Positions 41,390 through 51,345 of a DNA stretch of 64,000 nucleotides are shown one piece after another (within the stretch, counting starts at the first letter, position 1; each line of letters opens with the position of its first letter). Both the position numbers and the translations under genes were made by a program. The notes beneath the pieces were generated by a model that ran no database searches, was not told the origin of the DNA, and saw only the letters and a program-made list of their open reading frames with translations. Source of the stretch: Entamoeba invadens IP1 (taxonomy: Eukaryota > Evosea > Mastigamoebida > Endamoebidae); the NCBI RefSeq assembly GCF_000330505.1, contig NW_004440189.1, forward strand, positions 787,704 through 851,703, in the 5' to 3' direction.

Positions 41390-43468
41390 ATGTTTTCTTG
41401 GAGAAAGTGGAAATTTACTTGTTTTGGAAGGAACTTGAAAATTGCAATGATTGTCTTTCTTCTCGAGGTCGTGCTTGGATTTGTCGTTGGTGTCATTTTG
41501 TCGTTGGTCATTTCATTTTTCTTGGTATTCAAGAAGAAACCCAAAGCGACTCCGTTAGTACCAGAAGTCACACCACTCTCGTTTCCACCAACAAACCAGG
41601 CGCCCACATTTCCCAATAACTGGTTTGAGCAAGTCCCACTTGGTGAAGTGTCTTCCATGTGTATAATACAGACTCAAATAGAAGAGACTTCTGCTGTGAT
41701 ATCCACAGAGGGGAAACATATTAATCTAGTTGTAACAAACCAATTGTATCAGATACAATTAAGTGATGTTGAAATAGAAAATGTCAGCTTCTGTGGGAGG
41801 AAGTTGTCTAAAAAGAACTTTTTGCGAGTGAAGGGCAGCAAAAAGATATATAAAAATGAAAGTACTGTCCAAATTCGGTTTAGGTATGGCTACGAAGTTG
41901 AATATTGGTTCAAACTTTTCGAGGAATTGGTGGATATGGCTCACAACAGAAGGGCACGAAAGAACACAGTCAACGGGTTGGGGAGAAAACAATTCAGAGC
42001 CTTACAAGAACTTATTTCTCTGAAAGGAACTGAACTTGATCTTCGAGAAAAGCACTGGGCAAGCACAGTTAATATGATCTTCCAAGTGTTTGCATATCCA
42101 TTTATCAGTAATGCTGAGCTAAACCAGAAAATTAGAGACAAATTTAATGCAATTCTCGAGAAGGAGGTATGGAAGGGGTTGAAAGTGTCTGGGCTTCGGA
42201 CGGGGAAGACCGCACCATTCATTAAAAAGCCAAAGATTCAGTGCGATGATTCATGTGGTGGTATATTAGTTGACGGAAATATTGAATGTATTGGGCCTTA
42301 TGGGGGTGGACTTTTGATAGACTTGAACATCTTTGGGATCACGATGTCTATTAATTTTGATTTTAATAAGATAGAAGGTCAAGTCAGAGTTCAAATGTTG
42401 CAAATTCCGTCGAGCACGTTGTGGATATCATTTCATGAGTTGCCAACATTTGAATTAAACTATGAAATCAGAATTGGACAATATGTGATGGAAAAGAATG
42501 AACTCTTTGACCAATATTTCTATTTCGCTATTTGCAAAATTGTGTTGGACCAATGCTACTTCCCAAAGATGTTTCCAGTCTTAATACCAAGCTTCTCATT
42601 AGTCGAATATTTTACAAAAAGCGAGGAACTGTATGATTTGGGAAAAGAAGAGAAAGTTGAAATTAAAAAGGACACTCAGCCCCCACCACTCCCTCAAAAA
42701 ACAAAAAATTTTGAAAAAGTCGAAGTTCATTCAACTGAAGTCACAAGCGAAAATAAAGAACTTCAAAAAGACGCGATTACTAATAGTGATGTGATCGAGA
42801 ATCACGATAATCATCACGTTGACACTATCGAAACAAAAGAAGAAGAACTCGTTCAACTCAGTAATGAAGAAAAAGAGAAACAAAAAGTCGTTGAATTAAA
42901 AACAGTCGACTCGCCAACAGAAGAAAATGGCGACAAAATAGAACAAGTCGAAACAAAGGAACATGGTGGTGGAGAACTGTTACCAATTTCACAAAATGAA
43001 CAAATACAACAAAACACCCACAAGGAAATTGAAAAAACACCGATTTCAAACACACTCATTAAAGAAGGGAAAGTCCGTTTACCACTATGTCCTCCCCTTG
43101 ATAAAACAATTGAGCCGTATAAAGAAAACATTGAACTCTTCTTTGATACTACTATGGCTCTTAGATGTGTGGAGAGTTATAAAAATGCTCAATTGACCTA
43201 CTCACAACGACAGAAACCTACACTCCCAAAGAAGATGATACCCCCTCCAAAAGAACCACCAATGCTCCCAAAAAAGAGTGAGGAGCTTGTCCGTTCACTT
43301 CAAAACCCTAAATTGGAACCACCAAAAAGATCACCACCAGCTCTCCCCAAAAAGATGAACGAAAGCGAATTCAAAGAAAGACCGCCTCTCCCCCCAAAAG
43401 AAAAGGAGATGACTACATCAACTAAACCAAAACCACCTTTACCACCAAAAATACAAGAAATGTTGTAA
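41390..43468 (+). CDS. SMP-domain lipid-transfer protein with membrane anchor and proline-rich tail
   Basis: The 692-aa protein has an N-terminal membrane helix (MIVFLLEVVLGFVVGVILSL, about 20-45), a PH-like beta region (95-185), then an SMP-like domain (about 215-405) starting KHWASTVNMIFQVFAYPFISN, with GGILVDGNIECIGPYGGGLLIDLNIFGITMSINFDF and WISFHELPTFELNYEIRIG. The order helix, PH-like, SMP matches TEX2/Nvj2 proteins, which tether ER to other membranes and move lipids. The tail (430-692) is charged and ends in repeats such as PPPLPQK, PPALPKK, PPLPPK that suit SH3 ligands; this tail is not a usual part of the family. Confidence 0.78.
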   Translation: MFSWRKWKFTCFGRNLKIAMIVFLLEVVLGFVVGVILSLVISFFLVFKKKPKATPLVPEVTPLSFPPTNQAPTFPNNWFEQVPLGEVSSMCIIQTQIEETSAVISTEGKHINLVVTNQLYQIQLSDVEIENVSFCGRKLSKKNFLRVKGSKKIYKNESTVQIRFRYGYEVEYWFKLFEELVDMAHNRRARKNTVNGLGRKQFRALQELISLKGTELDLREKHWASTVNMIFQVFAYPFISNAELNQKIRDKFNAILEKEVWKGLKVSGLRTGKTAPFIKKPKIQCDDSCGGILVDGNIECIGPYGGGLLIDLNIFGITMSINFDFNKIEGQVRVQMLQIPSSTLWISFHELPTFELNYEIRIGQYVMEKNELFDQYFYFAICKIVLDQCYFPKMFPVLIPSFSLVEYFTKSEELYDLGKEEKVEIKKDTQPPPLPQKTKNFEKVEVHSTEVTSENKELQKDAITNSDVIENHDNHHVDTIETKEEELVQLSNEEKEKQKVVELKTVDSPTEENGDKIEQVETKEHGGGELLPISQNEQIQQNTHKEIEKTPISNTLIKEGKVRLPLCPPLDKTIEPYKENIELFFDTTMALRCVESYKNAQLTYSQRQKPTLPKKMIPPPKEPPMLPKKSEELVRSLQNPKLEPPKRSPPALPKKMNESEFKERPPLPPKEKEMTTSTKPKPPLPPKIQEML

Positions 43469-43523
43469 CCAAAATGTTTTTCTTTTTGTTTCACACAACT
43501 TTAAATTGAAAGCTCTTGGCAAC

Positions 43524-44295
43524 ATGAAACGGGGAGAAATGTCATCAATAAATAAAACAAGGGAAGTGAGTGACAAAGAAGTCACAAAAATACTCGGCGT
43601 ACTCGGGACGTCTGTAAACAGAAATGGATACTGGACTAGGACCTGTCGAAAACTGAAAGAACTCATCGAGGTTTGGGATAACTATACTTTTAAATATGAA
43701 AACTATAAATTATAGTATTTATTGATAGAAAGAATATATCACCGATAAGACACAAGAACAATATGAGGGTATAGTCGCGGATTTGCTGAAAGTTATCGAC
43801 GAAAGGGAGAATGTTATAAGTAAATTGGAATTGATTGAGAAGCTCCAGATATACAAAAAATGTGAATTCAAAAAGAAGTACGAAGATCAAGAAAAGGTGT
43901 TGAGGGAATTGTCGGGGGTGCTCAGCGAAGACCCTTTTGTATTTGGGAAGTCTGTTTCACAAATGATCGAAGACATTGACAAAAGGGTTAAAGAAGTTAC
44001 AAAAGCAAAAGAAGAAGAAAGGGTGGCTAAGTTTGAAGATTTCTTTCATAAGAAGATTGACTTGTTAAACGATGAATTAATGAATAATGTGGTCAAGAGA
44101 AAGTGGGCGGATACAACACTCCAACCGTTACTCAAAAAGTGTGAAAAAGAGAACATGGTACTCACAAAAGAAGAACTTGAAGTTATTCAAAAACTGGAGA
44201 ACATTAAAAAATTGAAATCAAGTGAAGAAGAAAAGACTGATTATGACAAACAGATCGATAAATGGAATGCAGCAGAAATTCGTATAAACAAGTAA
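43524..44295 (+). CDS. Hypothetical coiled-coil protein, two exons
   Basis: Exons 43524-43670 and 43729-44295 join in phase 0 across a 58-nt intron (donor GTTTGG, acceptor TAG), giving 237 aa. The product is mostly helical and Lys/Glu-rich (KRVKEVTKAKEEERVAKFE, LEVIQKLENIKKL), with a short N-terminal segment containing KILGVLGTSVNRNGYWTR. No family is recognised. Codon use and the intron argue that it is real. It sits on the same strand as and just downstream of the SMP gene (55 bases), which may only reflect compact spacing. Confidence 0.65.
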
Positions 44296-44700
44296 ACTCT
44301 TAAAAGTTTAATATGGATTTGATAGTATTTCTATTATTAATTTTATTATTTTCAGGAATAGATATATATATTGTATATTTATTATATAATACTAATTATT
44401 TATTAATTCAATAAGACGATTAAATAAAAAACTATTAATAAAACTAATTGAAGGTTGAAATAATAAGTTTATGTTTTTTTTGCTCAAATTAATACACTTT
44501 ACTATTATTAATTAATAACTAATAGTTTTGAACCATTTATTGTAGTTTATTAAATAAAGTTTTAAAGACACAATGTGATCTTTATTAGATTTGATACCTC
44601 ATTTCGAGATAGAACAAGATCTCTTCTATCTTTTTGTACCACAAAACAAACATTAAAAGATATTATTTGAAGATAACAATGATGTGATCTTGAAAATTAA
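44296..44700. other. A/T-rich spacer with a hairpin and T run
   Basis: About 405 bases. A 7-bp stem GATAGAA/TTCTATC (44608-44614 with 44624-44630) followed directly by TTTTT sits about 70 bases before the PRA1-like start. It could be a Pol III type terminator of an unseen RNA or chance; I see no box A/B to support a gene. Confidence 0.35.
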
Positions 44701-45198
44701 ATGGGATTTGACTTTGGGACATACCTTGGGGACTTAGTGAAGCAGGCGCAAGCCGAGATTACGGACATTACAACGTCTAGTTTCTCTGTACCTGATAATG
44801 CAGACGTAGTTAAAGATAGACTTATGAAAAACATTCCAACACATCCCCTTGTTTTGACATGCTTGGGGTTACTTGCCGCATGCATTGTCGCTCTTTTCCA
44901 GCCACAATTGTACTTTGGACTGTTTTTGTTTGTTGCCGTCTTACTCACATACAAAGCTTTGTTACAGTCGAACCCGTCCTTTATTGACAAAACAAAAATC
45001 GATCCCTCATTCATCCACGGTATTGCCACGATTGTCTATATTCTTGTTTCGTTAATCAGTGAAGCCATTGGATATGCATTGCTGTCCCTTGTTTTGGCAG
45101 TGATTGCTGTGGGTGGGGTTTGCGTTTTCATGACTCAAAGAAGTGAGGAGAAACGCGCCCCAACAGTCGACACAGAAAGCCAACAATTCAACAACTAA
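44701..45198 (+). CDS. PRA1-family (Yip3-like) Rab acceptor
   Basis: The 165-aa protein has a short cytosolic N-terminus, then RLMKNIPTHPLVLTCLGLLAACIVALFQPQLYFGLFLFVAVLLTYKAL (first two half-helices as a hairpin) and a second hydrophobic pair (FIHGIATIVYILVSLISEAIGYALLSLVLAVIAVGGVCVF), ending in a polar tail. This RxxxN...P...hydrophobic hairpin layout with two long membrane segments fits PRA1/Yip3 proteins, which bind prenylated Rabs in ER/Golgi membranes. Assignment is by layout, so other hairpin-membrane families (for example Yop1/reticulon) are not excluded. Confidence 0.6.
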   Translation: MGFDFGTYLGDLVKQAQAEITDITTSSFSVPDNADVVKDRLMKNIPTHPLVLTCLGLLAACIVALFQPQLYFGLFLFVAVLLTYKALLQSNPSFIDKTKIDPSFIHGIATIVYILVSLISEAIGYALLSLVLAVIAVGGVCVFMTQRSEEKRAPTVDTESQQFNN

Positions 45199-45717
45199 GT
45201 TGACTTTTCTATGTTTTTCACGTTTGATGTTTTCTCTCCCAAAGACCCCTTCATTTTTCCCTCAATGAGGACTGAATTGCTTAAGATCGTTTCATTTTTG
45301 TGAGAAAAGTCCCACCATGAGAATTTTCTCCAATGAATTGAAGCGAATTGGAATTCTCAAAACTCCAAAAAATCAACGCCGAAAAGGTTATTTTTTTTTA
45401 TTCTGTCGATCCAATTCTAGAAAATCCAAGTCGAATACAAATATTTATCAAAAGATAAAAACTTGAAAATAAAAATCTTTCAAAAAATTGCTTAGGTCTT
45501 TTTCCTCATAAGTTTCTTTGATTTCACACTCCAACAAACCCATTGTATGCATTGCCTCGAACAAAAAGAGAAATATATAAATAGACGGTCCATCACCCTT
45601 TAAATAAGAAGGAATAGACCGTCATCTTTTCCAACAAAATTCTATTATTTCGAGAAAAGAGATTTAATCAACAAGAAACCCCCTAAAAAAATTAACACAA
45701 GATACACTAGGAATCCA
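45199..45717. other. Spacer and leader upstream of PP2C
   Basis: About 520 bases, less A/T-rich than other spacers. It contains a 45-codon frame from the ATG at 45317 that ends at a TGA about 150 bases later and resembles no family. A GACGGTC/GACCGTC inverted pair (about 45586 and 45616) flanks an A/T stretch shortly upstream of the gene and might be an operator-like site; this is weak. Confidence 0.35.
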
Positions 45718-46897
45718 ATGGCTACTATCACTCTTCAAACAACTTGCCCACAAGAACAAACACATGACAAACCCACTAACCCAATTAAACGGAGGGTCCG
45801 TTCAGCTGATACAAGAAAGAAGTCATTTTACGCACAGGACCGTCCCGTCTTCATCGACAACAGAACGATGTCCGGAAACATCGTTTTACCAAAACTCTCA
45901 TCAGCGTATTCCATCAAAAAAGGAGGCCCGATGGAAAGGATCCAAAGCGGGCAGAGTTTCGACGACGACGATACGGACCCTTTGCTCCACGTTTGTTGTT
46001 TCTTGGGTTTTACTATAAAGTATAGTTTCATATAGTATATTTTTGAAATTTGTTTTTGGTGAGCAAAGTAACAACAAGAACGTGAGTTTCAAACCAGGGA
46101 GATTTAGCTCGGGTGCGTCGCAGACTGTGGGCAAGAGAGTTGCCATGGAAGATACTTTGATGATAAGCGGGGCGCTATTTGAAGGGATTGATTATTACGG
46201 TGTTTTTGATGGGCATAATGGCGATGGTGCGGCTATCAGTTCGATGTCTGTATGTCACACTCTAATTGATGAAAAAGAAATTAAAGGTGCTGGATGCTCC
46301 GAACACATGAAGAATGTATTTTCCGAATTACATAGAAGGATCTGTGAAACATCAGAAAGTGGAACAACAGCGTCTGTTGTTATTGTGAGAGAAAGTGACT
46401 GCATTATCAGTTTAATTGGAGACTCCCCAGTGTATGTACTCTTTGAGGGAAAACTCAAAAGAATTGGGAAGGATCATAACCCTGAAGACCCGGAAGAGTA
46501 TAAGAGAGTTATAGAGAGTGGAGGAAGGATAGCTGACTTTGATGGGTTACTTCGAGTCAATGAACAAATAGCGGTCACCCGATCGATTGGGGATAAAGCG
46601 CTTCACCCTCCTCTTACATGTATTCCTGACACTTTTATTTTGCCTTTAAATCAGATACAGAGGATTTTGATCGCAACAGATGGAATTTCAGTGCTGCAGT
46701 TTGTTTCATTATTATTGTTTCAGTTCAAAGGAGCTTTTTAAATATCACTGATGCTTACATATAGAGAGTCCGCAATACAACAACTCATGAGCGACAGTGT
46801 ATCGCCAGGGGAGACGGCACGTGTCATTAGAAACGTCGCATTTGACAAGGAAAGCAAAGACAACATTTCTGTCATAGTCATCGACCTCACACAATAA
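45718..46897 (+). CDS. PP2C-family (PPM) serine/threonine phosphatase, three exons
   Basis: Exons 45718-45990, 46079-46698 and 46765-46897 give 341 aa. Intron 1 (88 nt) starts GTTTGT; the acceptor is best placed at ACAACAAG (46078), though GGTGAG (46063) is also in frame. Intron 2 (66 nt) is GTTTGT...TAG. PPM motifs: GKRVAMEDT (RxxMED), GVFDGHNG, GTTASVVIV, SLIGDSPVYV, RSIGDKALH, ATDGIS and the final DNISVIVIDL split by intron 2. The metal-binding Asp residues are all present, so it should be active with Mn/Mg. The N-terminal 90 residues are basic and Ser/Thr-rich, perhaps regulatory. Confidence 0.92.
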
Positions 46898-47089
46898 ATA
46901 AAATGTAATCAGATTGTACCCTCTTGTTGTTTTTCTATTGCTCTACTAATAATAATTTATAACGGGCTTAACTATAATGTATAGAACATACTTGGGGGTT
47001 TCAGAAGAAAATGGATTCGACTCTGTTGATGAACAGAAGACACACCGAGAATTTGAACTCCAAATCACTAATTCATTTCAGTTTTTCGA

Positions 47090-48871
47090 ATGGAAGAGCG
47101 TAAGGAAAGTTCACTGGAAGATGTCGAATTACAAGAGGAAGGCGTTGTGCAAGACGAAACTGTTCTTCCAGAAAGTACTGATTCTCTACAAAAAGAGGGT
47201 GTATCCGAGCCAACAGAGACACAAGGGATTGTAAGTGGTATCGACAACAAAGAAGTCAAGGCTGAAGCGAATAGTTACTCGTTGGGTGCTGGGTTTGCCA
47301 CTGTTGTGAATTCCATTAGTTTGTTTTTCTAGTTGCATATAAAATGTACAATGATGACGGGGAGTTGGTACAGGTGTCTTTGGTATACCTTTAGGTTTTT
47401 ATAGTGCGGGTATACCTTTATCCGGCATTTCTTTATTCATCTTCTTTGTTCTCAATGTGATCACAATGAATTACTTGTTGGAAGGGATGGCAAGGTCTGA
47501 AGGGAAAGAAGAACTGAAGGAGACTGGTGCTGAAAATGACTTTGAAGTGACTCCAGTGAATGAAATCAAGTATCGGCTGTTTGACATAACTGCACTTGGG
47601 TATCAATGGGGTGGACAGCCTTTTAAGTGGTTTAATTTTGCGTGTATGGTGTTATACATCTATGGTGGGTTATGGTTTGTAATTCTATATTGTATGAATA
47701 CATAAAGAATATATATTAATATACACAACATATAATAATTGATAGGGCTTATGTTGCAACGGCCACAAGTACACTCTCCACTATATTCTGGATGGTATAC
47801 GGAGAACCAGATCGTTGTGTCGACAAAAGTGGCAAGTGGGAGTGTCAATTGTCATATTATACGTGTTTGATACTCTACTCTGTTATCGTTCTATCTCTCA
47901 GTTTTGTTGATTTGTCAAAACAAGGTAAACTTCAGATGATCTTGACGTTCTATAGATTTTTTACGTTTGGCATTATGTTGGTCACGTGTGTTGTACAATT
48001 GAGTATTGGAGGACCTATTGGCACTGATACCACTTTTCTCTACAAGTTCAAATTTGTTGGATTTGGGACCATGTTTACACACACTGCATTTGCACTAACT
48101 TGTCACCATTTAATTCCAGACGCAGTGACTCCTGTGAACAATAAGAAGTTTGTCTTTTGGACGACAAGTGGAGCGATGATAGTGAGTGCTATCTTTTACT
48201 TTTTGGTAGGGTTAATCTGTTCTTGGACTTTTGGAGAGACTGTCGTGTCGCCAATAACCAACAAATGGTCTAAATATAACGGCCGTGATGGTGGGTGGGG
48301 TTCTGGTTCAACTGCTTGGTATGCCTATCCAATACAATACATGGTTCTCTTGTTTCCAGTTATCAATTTGTGTAACTCATACCCATTGATGGCAACGGCG
48401 CTCTCCTCTAATTTGCGCAATTGTTTTACTAAGAAATTTTCAACTGGTCATCCTAAATGGACAAAAGTATTTTGCAAGCTTCTTGCATTCGTTCCTGGTA
48501 TTTTATTTGCCTGTGCAGTGGGGTCTCTACAAATCATATTTGACATTTCTGGATTATTAGCTCTTTTCCTTGCTTTTACCATCCCCTCTCTCGTGGAAAT
48601 ACTCTCAATTTTCAAAGATCGGAAGTTTTATGGTAAAGGCAGTGAGAAGACACCATATTCTTGTTTGTGGACAATTCTCTATTAATAACTACTAACTCAT
48701 AATGGTTTAATTATAATATATTGTAGTATAATTATAGAAATAGATTACTAACTGATAGTCAAGGTATTTGGGAACTACTATGTGTCTGCTGTGCTCTTTG
48801 TCCTGTCTTTCATATTTCTTGGGATGTCGATATACTTCCTCATTGCTGAGCAGATTGAAAAGCACAAGTGA
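47090..48871 (+). CDS. Amino-acid transporter of the AAAP/APC type, four exons
   Basis: Exons 47090-47318, 47365-47674, 47746-48662 and 48759-48871 give 522 aa with about 11 membrane helices. The N-terminal 60 residues are acidic. The first helix reads VVNSI/IGTGVFGIPLGFYSAG when intron 1 (46 nt, GTTTGT...GGAG) is removed; this recreates the G-x-G-V-x-x-x-P signature of AAAP transporters, whereas the CAG acceptor nine bases later gives a poorer helix. Intron 2 (71 nt, TAG) splits a Trp codon. Intron 3 (96 nt, TAG) joins the last helix VFGNYYVSAVLFVLSFIFLG. Proton-coupled uptake of neutral amino acids or export from lysosome is typical; substrate unknown. Confidence 0.88.
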
Positions 48872-48940
48872 CACTCACATATTAAGACTAAGATATTATT
48901 ATTTACTTTCTTGTCAAACACAGAACCATCACTCACACAT

Positions 48941-49345
48941 TCACTTACTGCCTGAACTCAACCCACATTTCCTGAACTTATCATACGGATCTTTGTCAGT
49001 GAATGTGTCGAAATCTAGTTTTCTCGTTGGCGTTTTCGCGATTTCACCCGTCATGTTATGTGTCAATGCGTCATAGTTCATACAGTTGCCCCCATTTTCT
49101 GCTTGACAGAGTGAAGTCAAGTGGCTCTGAGCCTGGCGGATCAATCCAATCAATTCCTCATCGTTGTCTGTGATATGTTTTGCAAGCTCTCTCAGTGTGT
49201 CATACACCACATCGATAGGTTTATTCACTTCGAAATATTTTGCGTACTCCGGCTTTTTAAATTTTGGGTTATTTAAGTATCGGCACTCCGTCACTTTCAC
49301 TAAGTCTGCCATCGTATCTTCCTTCAAATCAGTTATTAACCTCAT
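48941..49345 (-). CDS. Hypothetical soluble protein, 134 aa
   Basis: Family not recognised. The product (or a form starting at the second Met, MADLVKVTE) is mixed alpha-helical, with helices around KPIDVVYDTLRELAKHI and ELIGLIRQAQSHLTSL and a Cys at NGGNCMNYD. The C-terminal third is polar (KTPTRKLDFDTFTDKDPYDKFRKCG). The size and layout resemble small adaptor or dynein-light-chain-like proteins but no signature supports that. It converges on the transporter with about 70 bases between stops. Confidence 0.5.
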   Translation of the reverse strand: MRLITDLKEDTMADLVKVTECRYLNNPKFKKPEYAKYFEVNKPIDVVYDTLRELAKHITDNDEELIGLIRQAQSHLTSLCQAENGGNCMNYDALTHNMTGEIAKTPTRKLDFDTFTDKDPYDKFRKCGLSSGSK

Positions 49346-49378
49346 TTCAATACTATATTATACACAGAGAGATGCAAA

Positions 49379-49789
49379 TCAACAAACGGCGTAATTGAGT
49401 TGTTGTATAACAATATCTTCGAAGAAAGTCACATATCTAAAATTGAGTCCACACACACTAATCAAGCCAAAATTGTTCACACGCTGTTTCGTTGTGATAA
49501 CAACACCGTTCAACTTCACCTCAATGTTATTGTCTATGGGTATCACATCAAGTTCGGCACGGGTGTTACATTGAAACAACAACACATACTCAGGGGCTGA
49601 AGGTGATAAAACCATCGTACATATCTTCGCGCTTCCAACGGAAAATTCTCGACGTGGTCGGATATACATTCTGATCTTCGAAGCGGTATCTTCTATCTTT
49701 GCCGTGTAAGTGTCCGACCCGTGGTTGAAATCCATTTGTGAAAAATTTTGCATTTCAAATGGTTGTTGCGTTGTAAACTTCTCTTCCAT
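49379..49789 (-). CDS. Small beta-rich protein, possible degenerate FHA domain
   Basis: The 136-aa product has a polar N-terminus and then strands MYIRPRREFSVGSA, YVLLFQCN, IEVKLNGVVITTKQRVNNFGLISVCGLNFRYV. The order R..FSVG, strand, N...V-NG, loop, strand recalls FHA phosphopeptide-binding folds (GR...S..H, N...NG), but the diagnostic Arg-Ser-His triad is not clear. If FHA it would be divergent. It stands upstream of a conserved-looking AATAACATTT pair (49843, 49871). Confidence 0.4.
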   Translation of the reverse strand: MEEKFTTQQPFEMQNFSQMDFNHGSDTYTAKIEDTASKIRMYIRPRREFSVGSAKICTMVLSPSAPEYVLLFQCNTRAELDVIPIDNNIEVKLNGVVITTKQRVNNFGLISVCGLNFRYVTFFEDIVIQQLNYAVC

Positions 49790-49907
49790 TTCTAAAGAAC
49801 TGAGTTTGTTTTGTCTTTTTCTTTGTTCTCCAATATCATTTGAATAACATTTTATAAATCAATTGGTTCCAATGCACCGAAAATAACATTTCAATAACAA
49901 AAAGCAA

Positions 49908-50444
49908 TCAATCAGTTTTTTCGTCAGTTTTTGTCTCGAGCATTTTCTTCCCAAGCAATTCCATCTCGACGTCTGAGAAGAGGTCGACACCACCTTTCAA
50001 TACTGATATGAATTCTTCTAAATTAATTGCTTGAACCTTAGCAGCTTCAAGACGGATATCATTGATCTCGTCTCCGAAATCCTTCACAAGCTCTTTAACA
50101 AACTGTTCTCCTTTCTCCGTTGCATTCTCAGCGTTGTCTTTTTGAGTCTCATGTTCGGATTTTTCTTCTTCACTGTCATCCGTGTCTTCGCTCATTGCTT
50201 TCTTTGTGACATTTTCTGACTCATCACTTGATGAATCACTTGAAGAATCACTCGAGGAATCTTCGCTCATCTGTTTTTTCGTTTCGGCTTTTTGATCTTT
50301 TTCACTCACTTGACTAGGGTTTGTCGAGGTGTTCGTTGATTTTGATGAAACTGAAGAATCGGAGGACGAGGTTGAATCGCTCGATGATGAGGACTCACTT
50401 GAGCTCGACGATTCGCTCATTTCAATCTTCTTGTCTTTTGGCAT
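49908..50444 (-). CDS. Ser/Asp-rich acidic protein, 178 aa
   Basis: The N-terminal 110 residues are low complexity (MSESSSSSESSSSSDS-type runs, then KKQMSEDSSSDSS and EESE stretches), with many potential CK2 sites. The C-terminal 70 residues are helical (EKGEQFVKELVKDFGDEINDIRLEAAKVQ, SVLKGGVDLFSDVEMELLGKKMLE). No family is recognised. Such acidic Ser-rich domains are common in nuclear or nucleolar proteins. The gene lies on the minus strand, about 120 bases from the start of its neighbour. Confidence 0.55.
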   Translation of the reverse strand: MPKDKKIEMSESSSSSESSSSSDSTSSSDSSVSSKSTNTSTNPSQVSEKDQKAETKKQMSEDSSSDSSSDSSSDESENVTKKAMSEDTDDSEEEKSEHETQKDNAENATEKGEQFVKELVKDFGDEINDIRLEAAKVQAINLEEFISVLKGGVDLFSDVEMELLGKKMLETKTDEKTD

Positions 50445-50521
50445 TTAGGTCTTTTTTCAGAGTTTCCATCTTAAAACTTGAAAAGGAAAAAACATTTTCA
50501 ATAACAAAATAAATAATACAT

Positions 50522-50824
50522 TTACAAAAGAGAAGGATGTGGATAAATGCAACCTTCACCAGCGCTTTTAACCCATGACTCTATTCGGATGTATTTATCG
50601 AACATGTACATTTTCCCGATAGAGCTTTCTATCGCTTCTTTTTGAAGTTTAAGCCTCGTTGGGTCGTTGTAAATGTGCTCCGTCATGGTATGACGGGTAG
50701 GGGCAATACATTCGTCGTTGGTTTCGTTTTGTTCAAGACTTTGGCAAACTGCTAAAACCGTATAGCTCGACCTGTCAATTTCAAGCGTTTTGAGGGGATA
50801 TCGTTTTTGTGCAATACACTCCAT
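50522..50824 (-). CDS. Hypothetical small protein, 100 aa
   Basis: Family not recognised. Blocks VLAVCQSLEQNETNDEC and LQKEAIESSIGKMYMFDKYIRIESWVKSAGEGC are visible; five Cys or so are spread through the chain, with no signal peptide or membrane helix. The start is the first ATG in frame and the A/T-rich leader upstream is like those of real genes here. A conserved protein is possible; a chance frame is not excluded. Confidence 0.4.
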   Translation of the reverse strand: MECIAQKRYPLKTLEIDRSSYTVLAVCQSLEQNETNDECIAPTRHTMTEHIYNDPTRLKLQKEAIESSIGKMYMFDKYIRIESWVKSAGEGCIYPHPSLL

Positions 50825-51345
50825 TTTACTTATAGTTTCGTTATTTTTTTAGTTTTTATTTTTTTTTTGAGTTTCTTTTTTAAGGCGATTTTCTCTATTT
50901 ATATCGTTGAGAAAACAATGTTTTAGCGGGAGTTTTAAACCACAAAATACGGGATCTGTTGAGTTTTTTTAATTTTTTTTTTGAATGATTCCATTTTTTT
51001 ACGAAAACAAATAAAAAAAGTTGAAGTCTTCCAACAATTGTTTTTTTTATCATTGGAATAATTATTATAACTGAAATAATATTTTTATCAAAATATTACT
51101 ATACACCTATGGTTCATTTTAATTTAATTAAAATCATCACAGTTTTGATTTTTAAAACAAAAAATATAATAATAATTTTTACTATATTTTTGTTATAATA
51201 AACTAACTAATTACAAATCATTATTAATACTATAAAATAAAAAAAATTACTAGTTTTTAATTATAAACAGTTTTTATAACATTATTAATTAATTTATTAA
51301 TTAAAATAAAACAACAAATTATATACAATAAAAAATTTCTAGTAC
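50825..51345. other. A/T-rich divergent spacer
   Basis: About 520 bases, extremely A/T-rich on its right half, between the 100-aa protein and importin alpha. No gene or structured element recognised. Confidence 0.5.
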
